Shown: positions 18,754 to 28,157 of the stretch, piece after piece
Layout of the letters: the number at the start of each line of letters is the position of its first letter
How positions within the stretch are numbered: position 1 is the stretch's first letter
NCBI GenBank assembly: GCA_026390935.1
Contig: JAPLEZ010000145.1
Coordinates: 115,123-179,122, forward strand
Length of the DNA: 64,000 bases
Reading direction: 5' to 3'
Source: Bacteroidota bacterium
GTDB lineage: Bacteria; Bacteroidota; Bacteroidia; Flavobacteriales_C; GCA-002722245
Translations under genes and position numbers: made by a program
The notes under the pieces: generated by a model
Told to the model about the DNA's origin: nothing
The model's database searches: none
The model's input: only the letters and a program-made list of their open reading frames with translations

Positions 18754-20160
18754 ATGAAAAGCTATTTGTTAGTTGCCATTTTACTTATATTTTCTGAAGC
18801 CAAAACGCAAAACACCTTCTTCAACAACTGGCTGAATAGCAAAGCTTTTAAAAACGCCAGCATTGGGGTAATGATTTATGATTTAGATAAGGATTCAGTG
18901 TTGCTTTCAAATGACGCAGAAAAAAATCTGATCAGCGCCTCCACTATGAAATTAGTCACTACTGCTGCTGCATTAAAAGTGTTAGGGCCAGAGTTTCAAT
19001 TTAAAACTGAACTTGCTTACACCGACAGCGCATTGCAAGGAGTTCTTCATGGTAATTTAATAATAAATGGTTTCGGTGATCCAACACTTGGTTCAAAATA
19101 TTTTTACGACGATCCAAAAATCTTCCTTAAACAATGGATAGATGCAATTAAAAAACTCGGGATTACTTCTGTTGATGGAGACATTGTTGCCAACGACAGC
19201 TACCTTGGATCTTCCCCCGCGCCTTACGATTGGCTTTGGAGCGACATATCAAATTACTATGGTTCGCCAGCCAGGGGATTGAATGTTTTTGACAATCAAT
19301 ATTCCATTTCCTTTGCAACAAAATCTGCAGGCACGAAAGCTGAAATCATAAGTGTAAATCCCACAATTCCTTATTTAAAACTGAACTCGAAAGTAATGGC
19401 ATCAGAGGAACAACAAGACAATGCCTACATTCTTGGTGGGCCTTTAGAATTTCAAAAAGAAGTGGAAGGAACTATACCAGCCAATAAAGCCTCATTTAAA
19501 ATTAAAGGTGCAATTCCAGATCCCGCGCTATTTCTCGCATTTCTAATTTACGAAGAGCTGAAAAAAAACGGAATAGCCGTGAAAGGAACATACAAAAGCA
19601 CCCGCGAAAAACCTGCAGAAAACAGTCGCGTTTTTTACACCCACCTCTCGCCAACTCTAAAAGAAATCATAGCGGTCACGAATAAACAAAGCAATAATCT
19701 CTTTGCTGAAGCTTGTGGTGCTGCTATAAAAATGAAAACCAGTAAAGCAGATTTTCAAAAAGCGATTGACTACTCTTTGAAAAACTGTGGTTTTGACCAA
19801 GCTTTACTTAAGGATGCTTGTGGACTATCTCCTATGAATGCTTTGAGTGCGAAAAACTTTACACTCTTAATGAAATCAATGTATAGTGACAAGAAAATAT
19901 TCCTTCCCTATAAGGAAAGCCTCTCCGTATCGGGCGTAGATGGAACACTCAAAAACTTTGGCAATCTGCAAAATTTTACTGGCAAATTTTATGGAAAGAG
20001 TGGTTCAATGTCTGGCGTAAAATCTTATGCTGGTTATTTAAAAAGCACAAGTGGAAAAAATATTATTGTTGTGATCATTGCCAACCACTATAGCTCTGAA
20101 AGCTCTGCTATCAAAGAAAAATCGGAAGAACTAATCAATCACGTTTTTCTAAATTACTGA
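18754..20160 (+). CDS. dacB: D-alanyl-D-alanine carboxypeptidase/endopeptidase (PBP4 type)
   Basis: Periplasmic peptidoglycan hydrolase of the S13 family, trimming or cutting D-Ala-containing crosslinks. A signal peptide is present (MKSYLLVAILLIFSEAKTQ). The three penicillin-binding motifs are readable: SxxK as STMK at 63-66, SxN as SNN in NKQSNNLFAEA, and a KSG in GKSGSMSGV where KTG is the commoner form. Length 468 matches the family. The first residues of the mature protein are short, as in soluble PBP4. Confidence 0.92.
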   Translation: MKSYLLVAILLIFSEAKTQNTFFNNWLNSKAFKNASIGVMIYDLDKDSVLLSNDAEKNLISASTMKLVTTAAALKVLGPEFQFKTELAYTDSALQGVLHGNLIINGFGDPTLGSKYFYDDPKIFLKQWIDAIKKLGITSVDGDIVANDSYLGSSPAPYDWLWSDISNYYGSPARGLNVFDNQYSISFATKSAGTKAEIISVNPTIPYLKLNSKVMASEEQQDNAYILGGPLEFQKEVEGTIPANKASFKIKGAIPDPALFLAFLIYEELKKNGIAVKGTYKSTREKPAENSRVFYTHLSPTLKEIIAVTNKQSNNLFAEACGAAIKMKTSKADFQKAIDYSLKNCGFDQALLKDACGLSPMNALSAKNFTLLMKSMYSDKKIFLPYKESLSVSGVDGTLKNFGNLQNFTGKFYGKSGSMSGVKSYAGYLKSTSGKNIIVVIIANHYSSESSAIKEKSEELINHVFLNY

Positions 20161-20208
20161 GTTAACGGCCACTTCAACTCAAAAAAAACGAAATTTATTT
20201 GGGGAACG

Positions 20209-20239
20209 TTTGCTCCGCAACGAGTTTTATTTATCTTTA
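20209..20239 (+). promoter_or_regulatory. Promoter of gltA
   Basis: TTTG (20209-20212), 19 nt, then TATCTTTA (20232-20239), one base off the TAnnTTTG consensus. The expected transcription start near 20246 gives a leader of about 40 nt before the gltA ATG at 20285. Confidence 0.6.
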
Positions 20240-20284
20240 CGCATCATGAAAATTTAGTTCATAACTTACCAAAAAAAGGCCTTA

Positions 20285-21571
20285 ATGGAAGATTTTGCAG
20301 AGGTAACCTACAACGGGAAAACATTTAAACTCCCGGTAACTACAGGAACAGAAAACGAAAAAGCTATGGATATCGCCACACTGAGATCGGCGTCTGGCTT
20401 GATTACTTTAGATTCCGGATTTAAAAATACAGGAGCAACAAAAAGCTCTATTACTTTTTTAGATGGTGAAAAAGGTATTTTAAAATACCGTGGTTACGCT
20501 ATTGAAGACTTAGCTGAAAAGTCAAGTTTCATGGAGGTTTCTCACCTTTTAATTCATGGGCATCTTCCTAATAAAACCGAACTAGAATCTTTCAACAACA
20601 ACATAAAAAAGCACACTCTTGTTCATGAGGACATGAGAAAGTTTTTTGATGCATATCCTTCAAAAGCTCATCCAATGGGTGTTGTTGCTTCATTAGTTTG
20701 TTCTTTGTCCACTTTCTATCCTGAATCACAAAATCCTAATAGAAGCAAAGAAGAAACCATGCTAACCATCTACAGATTGATGGGGAAAATGCCAACAATC
20801 TCTGCTTGGGCTTATAAAAACTTAGTTGGTCATCCACGAGTTTATCCTAGCAACAAATTGGATTATGCTGCGAACTTCTTGAACATGATGTTCGACTTGC
20901 CTTCTCAAAAATATGAGTTAAATGCAGCTGTTGTTAAAGCATTGGACATGCTATTAATCCTGCACGCAGATCATGAGCAAAACTGTTCTACTTCAACTGT
21001 TAGAATAGTTGGTTCTTCTCAAGCGAATTTATATTCATCAATCTCCGCAGGAGTTGTTGCTTTATGGGGTCCACTGCACGGTGGCGCTAATCAGGCAGTA
21101 ATTGAAATGCTAGAGAAAATCCAAAAAGATGGCGGTAACGTTGAAAAATGGATTCAAAAAGCAAAAGATAAAAACGATCCTTTCCGCTTGATGGGCTTCG
21201 GACATAGAGTTTACAAAAATTTCGACCCTAGAGCAAAAATCATCAAAAAGGCTTGTGATGATGTGTTGAAAGAATTGGGTGTTCAGGATCCATTGATTGA
21301 TATTGCTAAGAGCTTAGAGGAAGTTGCGTTGAGCGACGACTACTTCAAAGAGAGAAATTTATATCCAAATGTAGACTTCTACTCAGGTATTATTTACAAG
21401 GCTTTAGGCATTCCAACCGAAATGTTCACCGTAATGTTTGCATTGGGTCGTTTACCAGGCTGGATTTCTCAATGGCAGGAAATGATTGGTAACAACGAAC
21501 CAATTGGAAGACCTCGTCAGATTTATATTGGAGATACAGATAAGAAATATGTTCCTATTGAAAAAAGATAA
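20285..21571 (+). CDS. gltA: Citrate synthase
   Basis: Condenses oxaloacetate and acetyl-CoA in the TCA cycle. At 428 residues it is the type II (hexameric, Gram-negative) length, with an N-terminal beta-domain (about 1-55) ahead of the catalytic core. Active-site motifs are LHADHEQNCST, GPLHGGANQAVIEML, MGFGHRVYKNFDPRA and the C-terminal NVDFYSGIIYKALG. It has a good upstream promoter. The following gene starts inside its last codons. Confidence 0.97.
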   Translation: MEDFAEVTYNGKTFKLPVTTGTENEKAMDIATLRSASGLITLDSGFKNTGATKSSITFLDGEKGILKYRGYAIEDLAEKSSFMEVSHLLIHGHLPNKTELESFNNNIKKHTLVHEDMRKFFDAYPSKAHPMGVVASLVCSLSTFYPESQNPNRSKEETMLTIYRLMGKMPTISAWAYKNLVGHPRVYPSNKLDYAANFLNMMFDLPSQKYELNAAVVKALDMLLILHADHEQNCSTSTVRIVGSSQANLYSSISAGVVALWGPLHGGANQAVIEMLEKIQKDGGNVEKWIQKAKDKNDPFRLMGFGHRVYKNFDPRAKIIKKACDDVLKELGVQDPLIDIAKSLEEVALSDDYFKERNLYPNVDFYSGIIYKALGIPTEMFTVMFALGRLPGWISQWQEMIGNNEPIGRPRQIYIGDTDKKYVPIEKR

Positions 21572-24500
21572 GAACATCTTCAATAGATCTATATTCTCAA
21601 GGCGGCTTTTTCAGGCCGTCCTTTTGCTTTTATTCCCACTGGTAATAAACGGTCAACGTTACAATTTTTCACAATACACAATTGAAGACGGATTACCTTC
21701 CAGTGAGGTAGTGGACATTCTTCAAGATCATTTTAGGTACCTATGGATAGCCACACCAAATGAAGGAATCATAAAATTTGATGGGGTTGAATTCCGCCAA
21801 TTCAAAGAAAGTGATGGCCTCATTAGTAACTATACTCAATGCATCCACAGAGATTCAAAAGGTAAAATATGGATAGGCACTAAAAAAGGAATCAGCCTAT
21901 ACGACGGATTTAAATTTTTCAGTTTTACTAAAAACGAAGGATTGCCTGATGACGAAGTTTTAGCAATTGAAGAGTACCAGGGTGAACTGTATGTTGGAAC
22001 AAAAAGAGGAGGGCTAGCTGTATTTAAAGGAGATGGCTTTTCTCAACGCTTTGGACTCAATGCGAAGCTTAGTCGAAACATTCGTTGCCTATTTGCTGAC
22101 TCAAAAGGTCAACTTTGGATCGGTGGTGATAACGGTCTTTCCATTTTAAAAAATGACAAAATCACAACTTACACTGCTGCTGAAGGCTTACCTGACAATA
22201 CTGTTAATGATATCACAGAAATTGCTGGAGAAATCTGGGTGGCAACTAATTCAGGATTGGTTTTAGTGCAGGAAGATGGCTTCAAAACCTATTCGGTTAA
22301 AGAGGGCTTACCGAGCAACATTATTCTTTCCCTAACCAAAGACCAGGATGATAATTTGTGGATTGGTACCGCTAAAGGCGCCGCAAAACTAGTGGACGGA
22401 AAATTTGTTTTATACAATGCCAAAAGAGGATTTACGAATAACCCTGTTAATGTAATCATTCTCGATTCGGGAGAAAATGCTTGGTTCGGAACAAAAGGTT
22501 CGGGTTTATTTAAATACTCAGGCCACGCCTTTACATACTACACTCGTGAAGACGGCTTGGAATTTGACAACATCACCGCGGTTCTAGTTGACAAACATGG
22601 ATACCGTTGGTATGGCTCATTAGGAGGAGGACTTTACAGAATGAGAAATGACACTATTGTTAGGTTCACAGTATCTGATGGATTGCCAAGTGATCAAATT
22701 ACATCTTTGTGTGAGTCCAAAAATGGAACAATATGGATAGGCACTCCTGCTGGATTAGCAAAAATTGAAAGAGGAAAAATCACTAGTGCAACTGGTGTAG
22801 AATTAATAGACGATAATATTACCTGCCTGTATAAAGATTCAACTGATTATTTGTGGATTGGAACAAAATCTGGAATCACAGCCTTTGACGGAGTAAATTC
22901 TCAAAACTTCAGCAGACTAAATGGATTAATTTCTAACAACGTACGATGCATCTCTCAAAGCAAAGACGGAAGCATTTGGATAGGGACTTTTGAAGGTTTA
23001 AGCAGATTCAATTTAAAAGAATTCCTTTCATACACTGTAGAAGACAAGGATGGCCTCCCATCCAATGTCATCAATTCCATTACACCAGGGCCTAATGGAT
23101 CCATGTGGATTGGTACTGATAAAGGGCTTGTGAAATTCAAAGATGACAATTTTAAGGTTTTTAACGTTAAGCAAAGAAGCGGAAACGAACCTAGCATTAG
23201 CTTTAACAACGTGTCGCTACTGCAATTCGACATAAATAATTGCTTGTGGGTTGGATCAATGAAAGGTGTGGACAAAATATTTTTTAATCCTCCTCAAGTA
23301 GAAAAAAAGACAGGTATTGAAATCGATTTCATTAAACACTATGATGTATCAAATGGTTTTCATGGAATGGGAACTAACCGCAATGCCTCTTCTGTTTCAC
23401 CCGATGGACTAGTTTATTTCGGAACTTTCAAAGGTGTTGTAGAATACAACACAGAAATTGATGATTACAGTAGTTACACCCCAAAAGTGATCATCACAAA
23501 TATTATGCTTGGGAACAAGATTGTGAATTGGAAAAACTACACTGATTCCATTGAACGATGGACCCTTATCCCAAAGGGTATGCTTGTGCTTAATCACGAT
23601 GACAATAATCCTGTATTCAAATTCATAGGAATTGACCACTCAGCGCCCGAAAAAGTAAAATACAGTTGGAGACTAAATGGTCCTGATAAAGAGGGTAGTT
23701 GGACACCTTTTGAAGCGCGACATGAAGCGATCTACTCCAACTTACCGCCAGGTGAATACGAATTTATGGTTTATGCTGAAAACGCTGACGGCGAACCAGA
23801 AAAAAAACCAACAATATTTAGGTTCACCATCCTGCCGCCATTTTGGAACACATTGTGGTTCAAAGCATTAGTTGCAATATCCATTGCTCTTTTAATTTAT
23901 GGATATATCAAATTACGCGAGCGTAAACTTCGTCAGGAAAGAGAAATGCTCGAACAGAAAGTAGAGGAAAGAACAGAAGAAGTGATGGAGCAAAAAAGGC
24001 AACTTGAATTTGTTAATCTAGAAATGATTGCCAAAAACAAAGAAATTGAAGAAAAAAATACCGACCTCAATTCAAGCATCCGATATGCCTTAACCATACA
24101 ACAATCTTACTTTCCACCATTAAGCGAATTACATCACTTAAAAGATGCCTTCCTTTATCACGCTCCAAGAGACATTGTTAGCGGTGACTTTTATTGGTTC
24201 AAATTTCTTGGGGACAAAATGGTGATATCTATTAGTGATTGCACAGGTCACGGTGTCCCAGGCGCATTTATGTCCTTAATAGGAATGACCTTGTTGGATC
24301 AAATTGTTGGTAAAGACGGGGTTTTAAATCCTGCTGAAGCACTAAAACGCATAGATAGAGGTATTATTAAAGCTTTTGAAAATAGTGACACCGAATCCAA
24401 TGATGGTATGGATATGGCTCTTATCACAATTGATTTCAAAAAGAAAAATGTAATGTATGCGGGTGCATTTCGTCCATTAATTTACGTCAGCAATGGTGAA

Positions 24501-24809
24501 ATGACAGAAATAAAAGCAACTAAAACATCTTTAGGTGGAAGCTTCGAGGTGAAAGAAAAAGACTTTGAATTACATGAAATAAATTACTCTGATGGTGATT
24601 GCATTTACCTTTACACAGATGGTTATGCAGATCAATTTGGCGGCGAAGACAAGAAAAAATTCAAGTCCAAAGTATTAAAAGATATGCTCCTAGCAGGCTC
24701 AGCCAAGACAATGGATGAACAAAAACAAATTGTTGACCAACGTTTATGTGAGTGGAAAGGTATTCATGACCAGGTAGATGATATCCTGGTTTTTGGAGTT
24801 CGCCTATAA
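21549..24809 (+). CDS. Two-component-regulator-propeller sensor with SpoIIE-type PP2C phosphatase
   Basis: Transmembrane sensor of 1086 residues. The start at 21549 (inside the end of gltA) gives a signal peptide ending near NGQRYNFS; the frame also continues upstream within gltA but without a signal. It has about fourteen propeller repeats of the D.xGxLWIGT/EGLPSN type (about 25-600), a Y_Y_Y domain, a membrane helix (about 764-790), a coiled coil (about 795-860) and a SpoIIE/PP2C domain (about 865-1085). The phosphatase motifs are present: GDFYWF, SDCTGHGVPGAFMS, NDGMDMAL and YLYTDGYADQFGG. It lacks any kinase or DNA-binding domain, so the output is dephosphorylation of a protein, typically a STAS anti-anti-sigma partner. 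An RsbW-like kinase gene lies 3.3 kb downstream. Confidence 0.92.
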   Translation: MFLLKKDKNIFNRSIFSRRLFQAVLLLLFPLVINGQRYNFSQYTIEDGLPSSEVVDILQDHFRYLWIATPNEGIIKFDGVEFRQFKESDGLISNYTQCIHRDSKGKIWIGTKKGISLYDGFKFFSFTKNEGLPDDEVLAIEEYQGELYVGTKRGGLAVFKGDGFSQRFGLNAKLSRNIRCLFADSKGQLWIGGDNGLSILKNDKITTYTAAEGLPDNTVNDITEIAGEIWVATNSGLVLVQEDGFKTYSVKEGLPSNIILSLTKDQDDNLWIGTAKGAAKLVDGKFVLYNAKRGFTNNPVNVIILDSGENAWFGTKGSGLFKYSGHAFTYYTREDGLEFDNITAVLVDKHGYRWYGSLGGGLYRMRNDTIVRFTVSDGLPSDQITSLCESKNGTIWIGTPAGLAKIERGKITSATGVELIDDNITCLYKDSTDYLWIGTKSGITAFDGVNSQNFSRLNGLISNNVRCISQSKDGSIWIGTFEGLSRFNLKEFLSYTVEDKDGLPSNVINSITPGPNGSMWIGTDKGLVKFKDDNFKVFNVKQRSGNEPSISFNNVSLLQFDINNCLWVGSMKGVDKIFFNPPQVEKKTGIEIDFIKHYDVSNGFHGMGTNRNASSVSPDGLVYFGTFKGVVEYNTEIDDYSSYTPKVIITNIMLGNKIVNWKNYTDSIERWTLIPKGMLVLNHDDNNPVFKFIGIDHSAPEKVKYSWRLNGPDKEGSWTPFEARHEAIYSNLPPGEYEFMVYAENADGEPEKKPTIFRFTILPPFWNTLWFKALVAISIALLIYGYIKLRERKLRQEREMLEQKVEERTEEVMEQKRQLEFVNLEMIAKNKEIEEKNTDLNSSIRYALTIQQSYFPPLSELHHLKDAFLYHAPRDIVSGDFYWFKFLGDKMVISISDCTGHGVPGAFMSLIGMTLLDQIVGKDGVLNPAEALKRIDRGIIKAFENSDTESNDGMDMALITIDFKKKNVMYAGAFRPLIYVSNGEMTEIKATKTSLGGSFEVKEKDFELHEINYSDGDCIYLYTDGYADQFGGEDKKKFKSKVLKDMLLAGSAKTMDEQKQIVDQRLCEWKGIHDQVDDILVFGVRL

Positions 24810-24817
24810 ATCAATCA

Positions 24818-25855
24818 CTATTTCTCTAATCGTATCTTCTTTTCTTCTATTCTTTGAAGAAGATAGTTAAAAAATATAGATCTATGTTTTTCAGCAACAC
24901 CACTAATCATGGTTGACTTACTTATCACACCATTAAAAACATTGTGTATGTGGTCACAATATTTCTGATCCGTTGTAGACATGTAATATAAAAGCGCGTG
25001 AGGAATATAACACTTCGATTCGCTTCCATATTGAGCGTAAATAGTGTTGTCGCTCAGGATAATTTCATTGTTGAATAAATAATAGTTGCGTGGTTTTGCA
25101 GGTGACGAACCCTTCAAGGGAAATTTATATTCAACACCGGCTTGTTTTTTTATATGAACCACTAATTCTCTGACTTTATCCAATATCTTAAGCGCCATCT
25201 CCCTGCTCATAAATCCTGATTCAAAATAGAACTCAATTTGAGCTAGAATACTGTGTATTGATTCGTGATTCCATATTTCATAAGTATTGGCATTTGAATA
25301 CTCTTCACTCAATTGTTTTGACAATTCAAGATACTTCGGTGACACAAAATCAGGTGAAAAAGATACATTTTCGTACTCTGGTAATTGGAACAAAGTCTTC
25401 ATCCAGTAAAACATCTTGAATGCTGCCAACTCGGGAATTTGAAAAAAATGAAAGATTGGGATCTCCTTTGCTGAATAAATTAACTTATGATCGGGGTAAG
25501 AATTAATTTGTTTCAAATCAGCCAAAATCCCTGTCAAAAATGCGTCAAAAGACAGGGTTTCTTTTTTAAGTGCAACTTTAAAAACAACATTGTTTTCATC
25601 TAAATGAGCTAAGTGCTTATCGTAAGAAATTTTATAATGTCGACATATTTTTTCCAGTTCATCAATAGTGATAAATTTATCACAACGAATTCTTCTGTAC
25701 GCACTATCGGTAGAAACATTTAACAATGCAGCCAGATCATCTACTAATGAAGTGTCTGTTCTTTTGATCTTTTCTTTGATCTCTTCAAAAATTTCTCTTT
25801 GAACCTGAATTTGATGATTATCTGTTGAAGTTGGATTTTGTTTCACGTGGAACAA
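24818..25855 (-). CDS. HTH-containing transcriptional regulator, uncharacterised
   Basis: Protein of 345 residues. Residues about 35-80 (LAALLNVSTDSAYRRI...ITIDELEKICRHYKIS) look like an XRE-like helix-turn-helix. The remainder is a helical region I do not recognise, of the kind seen in Bacteroidota-specific regulators. The start must be the TTG at 25855: the codon before it is TAA, and the next in-frame methionine lies far inside. The first six codons (M-F-H-V-K-Q) are read from a parS-like palindrome. It lies 9 bp downstream of mnmG in the same direction. Confidence 0.72.
   Translation of the reverse strand: MFHVKQNPTSTDNHQIQVQREIFEEIKEKIKRTDTSLVDDLAALLNVSTDSAYRRIRCDKFITIDELEKICRHYKISYDKHLAHLDENNVVFKVALKKETLSFDAFLTGILADLKQINSYPDHKLIYSAKEIPIFHFFQIPELAAFKMFYWMKTLFQLPEYENVSFSPDFVSPKYLELSKQLSEEYSNANTYEIWNHESIHSILAQIEFYFESGFMSREMALKILDKVRELVVHIKKQAGVEYKFPLKGSSPAKPRNYYLFNNEIILSDNTIYAQYGSESKCYIPHALLYYMSTTDQKYCDHIHNVFNGVISKSTMISGVAEKHRSIFFNYLLQRIEEKKIRLEK
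25839..25854. promoter_or_regulatory. parS-like centromere site
   Basis: Read on the minus strand this is TGTTCCACGTGAAACA, which matches the bacterial parS consensus tGTTNCACGTGAAACa at every fixed position. It sits between mnmG and the HTH gene and overlaps the latter's start codon. parS sites are bound by ParB and cluster near oriC; a location next to mnmG (gidA) is typical. It is the only copy I found in the window; parA/parB genes are not here. Confidence 0.78.
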
Positions 25856-25864
25856 TTAAAAAAG

Positions 25865-27724
25865 TTAAGCAATAAAAAGCATAATGCAAGAAATATCTGC
25901 TGGCGTCACCCCATGAATTCTGGAAGCTTGGCCCAATGTTTCTGGTTTAATTTTCATTAATTTTTCTTTAGCCTCAGCGGAAATTGACTTCAATGAAGAA
26001 TAATCGAAATCAGGTTTCATTCTTACATTATCTAATTTTTGAAGCTTAATGGCCAAATCTTCTTCCTTTTCGATATAGCCTTGGTACTTCGTCTGGATCT
26101 CTGCTTGCTCTAAAATATCCATTCCCATCTCATGACTTAAAAGTTCCTTTACAACATCCAAGTACGAAAAATCGAAAATATTCAATTCTGGTCTTTGCAA
26201 TAAGGTAAACCATTTTTGCTTTTGAGAAGCAGGAGACCCACCCTTTGATGCAATAGCTGGATTTATATCTTCAGGTACTATACTTAAATCTTTAATGGTC
26301 TGAATTAAAATCTTCACCTTTTCTTCCTTTTCCTCAACCCTTTTAAGTCTATCGTCATCGGCCAAACCAATGGCATGTCCTAAACGAGTAAGTCGCAAAT
26401 CAGCATTATCTTGTCGCAACAAAATGCGATACTCCGCCCTAGAAGTAAACATGCGATAAGGCTCATTTGTACCCTTAGTAATCAAATCATCAATCAAAAC
26501 ACCTATGTAGGCTTGATTTATTTGCAGAACAAAAGGCGGCATATTTTGAATTTTCAAGGCAGCGTTTATTCCTGCCATCAATCCCTGACAAGCAGCTTCT
26601 TCATAGCCAGTAGTACCATTGATCTGACCAGCGAAATAAAGGTTCTCGACCAATTTGGTTTCTAGCGTGTTTTTAAGCTGTTGTGGATAGAAAAAATCGT
26701 ATTCGATGGCATAGCCTGGTCGAAACATTTTAACCTTCTCAAATCCTTTAATTTTGCGTAAAGCTTTCAACTGAACATCTTCAGGCAATGACGTGCTAAA
26801 TCCATTCACATAAACTTCAACAGTATCCCATCCCTCAGGTTCAACAAAAATCTGGTGTCTCTCTCTTTCAGCAAAACGACTGATCTTATCTTCAATAGAA
26901 GGACAATACCTTGGACCCAAACCTTGAATCCTTCCACTATACATTGGAGAACGATCAAAGCCTGTTTTCAAAATATCATGTACCTCTTCATTTGTATAAG
27001 TGAGATAGCAGCTTCTCTGCTTTGTTAAATTCTTCGTGTTTTTGTAGGAAAACTTCATTGGATTTTCATCACCCATTTGTTCTTCCATCAGCGAATAATC
27101 CAAAGATCTTCCATCAACGCGTGGAGGCGTTCCTGTTTTCATTCGTCCTCCTTCAAAACCGTATGAAAATAAACTTTCTGTTAGCCCTTTTGAAGAACTC
27201 TCTGCAGTACGTCCACCACCAAAATTTTTCTCTCCAATATGAATCAACCCGTTCAAGAAAGTTCCATTAGTCAGCACCACGCTTTTGCAACTAAAGTACA
27301 TTCCCAATTGCGTCTCAACACCAACTACTTTACCTTCCTTAACATCAATTTTACTAACAGTGTCTTGCCAGAAATCGACATTGTAATTTTGCTCAAGTTT
27401 AAGTCTCCAGCTTTCAGCAAATCGCATCCTATCGCTTTGTGCTCTTGGACTCCACATTGCAGGACCTTTTGATCGATTGAGCATTTTAAACTGGATCATG
27501 GTCTCATCACTGACGATTCCTGACATACCGCCAAGAGCATCTATTTCCCTGACTATCTGCCCTTTAGCTATTCCACCCATAGCTGGATTGCAGCTCATTT
27601 GGGCAATAGTATTCATATTCATTGTGATCAACAAAACCTTTGAACCCATGGTAGCCGCAGAATGCGCAGCTTCACATCCGGCGTGACCACCACCAACAAC
27701 AATAACATCAAATAATTTGTCCAT
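25865..27724 (-). CDS. mnmG: tRNA uridine 5-carboxymethylaminomethyl modification enzyme MnmG
   Basis: FAD-binding subunit of the MnmEG complex that modifies the wobble uridine of certain tRNAs. It opens with the dinucleotide-binding motif VVGGGHAGCEAA and has the family signatures MSCNPAMGGIAKGQIVREIDA, GPRYCPSIEDKI and GQINGTTGYEEAACQG, plus the C-terminal helical domain ending in GVTPADISCIM. Length 619 is typical. A parS-like site is directly downstream and ybeY is 6 bp upstream in the same direction. Confidence 0.97.
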   Translation of the reverse strand: MDKLFDVIVVGGGHAGCEAAHSAATMGSKVLLITMNMNTIAQMSCNPAMGGIAKGQIVREIDALGGMSGIVSDETMIQFKMLNRSKGPAMWSPRAQSDRMRFAESWRLKLEQNYNVDFWQDTVSKIDVKEGKVVGVETQLGMYFSCKSVVLTNGTFLNGLIHIGEKNFGGGRTAESSSKGLTESLFSYGFEGGRMKTGTPPRVDGRSLDYSLMEEQMGDENPMKFSYKNTKNLTKQRSCYLTYTNEEVHDILKTGFDRSPMYSGRIQGLGPRYCPSIEDKISRFAERERHQIFVEPEGWDTVEVYVNGFSTSLPEDVQLKALRKIKGFEKVKMFRPGYAIEYDFFYPQQLKNTLETKLVENLYFAGQINGTTGYEEAACQGLMAGINAALKIQNMPPFVLQINQAYIGVLIDDLITKGTNEPYRMFTSRAEYRILLRQDNADLRLTRLGHAIGLADDDRLKRVEEKEEKVKILIQTIKDLSIVPEDINPAIASKGGSPASQKQKWFTLLQRPELNIFDFSYLDVVKELLSHEMGMDILEQAEIQTKYQGYIEKEEDLAIKLQKLDNVRMKPDFDYSSLKSISAEAKEKLMKIKPETLGQASRIHGVTPADISCIMLFIA

Positions 27725-27730
27725 AACTTG

Positions 27731-28156
27731 TTAAAAAGCTCTCAAAGATAAATAAAAATCTTCTTTGGATTTCATAACCTTCTGTTGATCAGGATTTTTG
27801 TCGGAATAGCCTATTAAGTGCAGTAGGCCATGAATCATCACTCGATGTAATTCATTAACTCTATTTTGTCCGAAGATTTTTGCGTTGTCTTTTACTCTGT
27901 CGTAACTGATAAAAATATCACCTGAAACAGCCTCAGGCGTTGTATTATCAAAAGTAATAACATCTGTTAAATCATCGTGATTTAAATACTTTTTATTGAC
28001 TTTAAGGAGGTATTTATCTGAGCAGAAAATGTAGTTTAAATCGCCCAATTCTTTCTTTTCTTTCTTACAACAATCATTGAACCATTGAGTGATCTTTCTT
28101 TTATCACGTAATGTAAAATGAAGGTCTTCAAAATGAAAATAAACGGAAGATTTCAA
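27731..28156 (-). CDS. ybeY: Endoribonuclease/rRNA maturation factor YbeY
   Basis: Metal-dependent RNase needed for 16S rRNA 3' maturation. At 141 residues it shows the family core: DDLTDVITFDN and HGLLHLIGYSDKN. The zinc motif is normally H-x3-H-x5-H; here the third position is Asp (HGLLHLIGYSD), as I have seen in other Bacteroidota. It lies between the RsbW-like gene (1 bp gap) and mnmG (6 bp), clearly one operon. Confidence 0.92.
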   Translation of the reverse strand: MKSSVYFHFEDLHFTLRDKRKITQWFNDCCKKEKKELGDLNYIFCSDKYLLKVNKKYLNHDDLTDVITFDNTTPEAVSGDIFISYDRVKDNAKIFGQNRVNELHRVMIHGLLHLIGYSDKNPDQQKVMKSKEDFYLSLRAF

Positions 28157-28157
28157 C

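Noticed and set aside
27731..28156. YbeY inactivated by loss of the third metal-binding His
   Set aside because: An Asp at that position is what I have seen in other Bacteroidota YbeY proteins, so it is probably a lineage variant.
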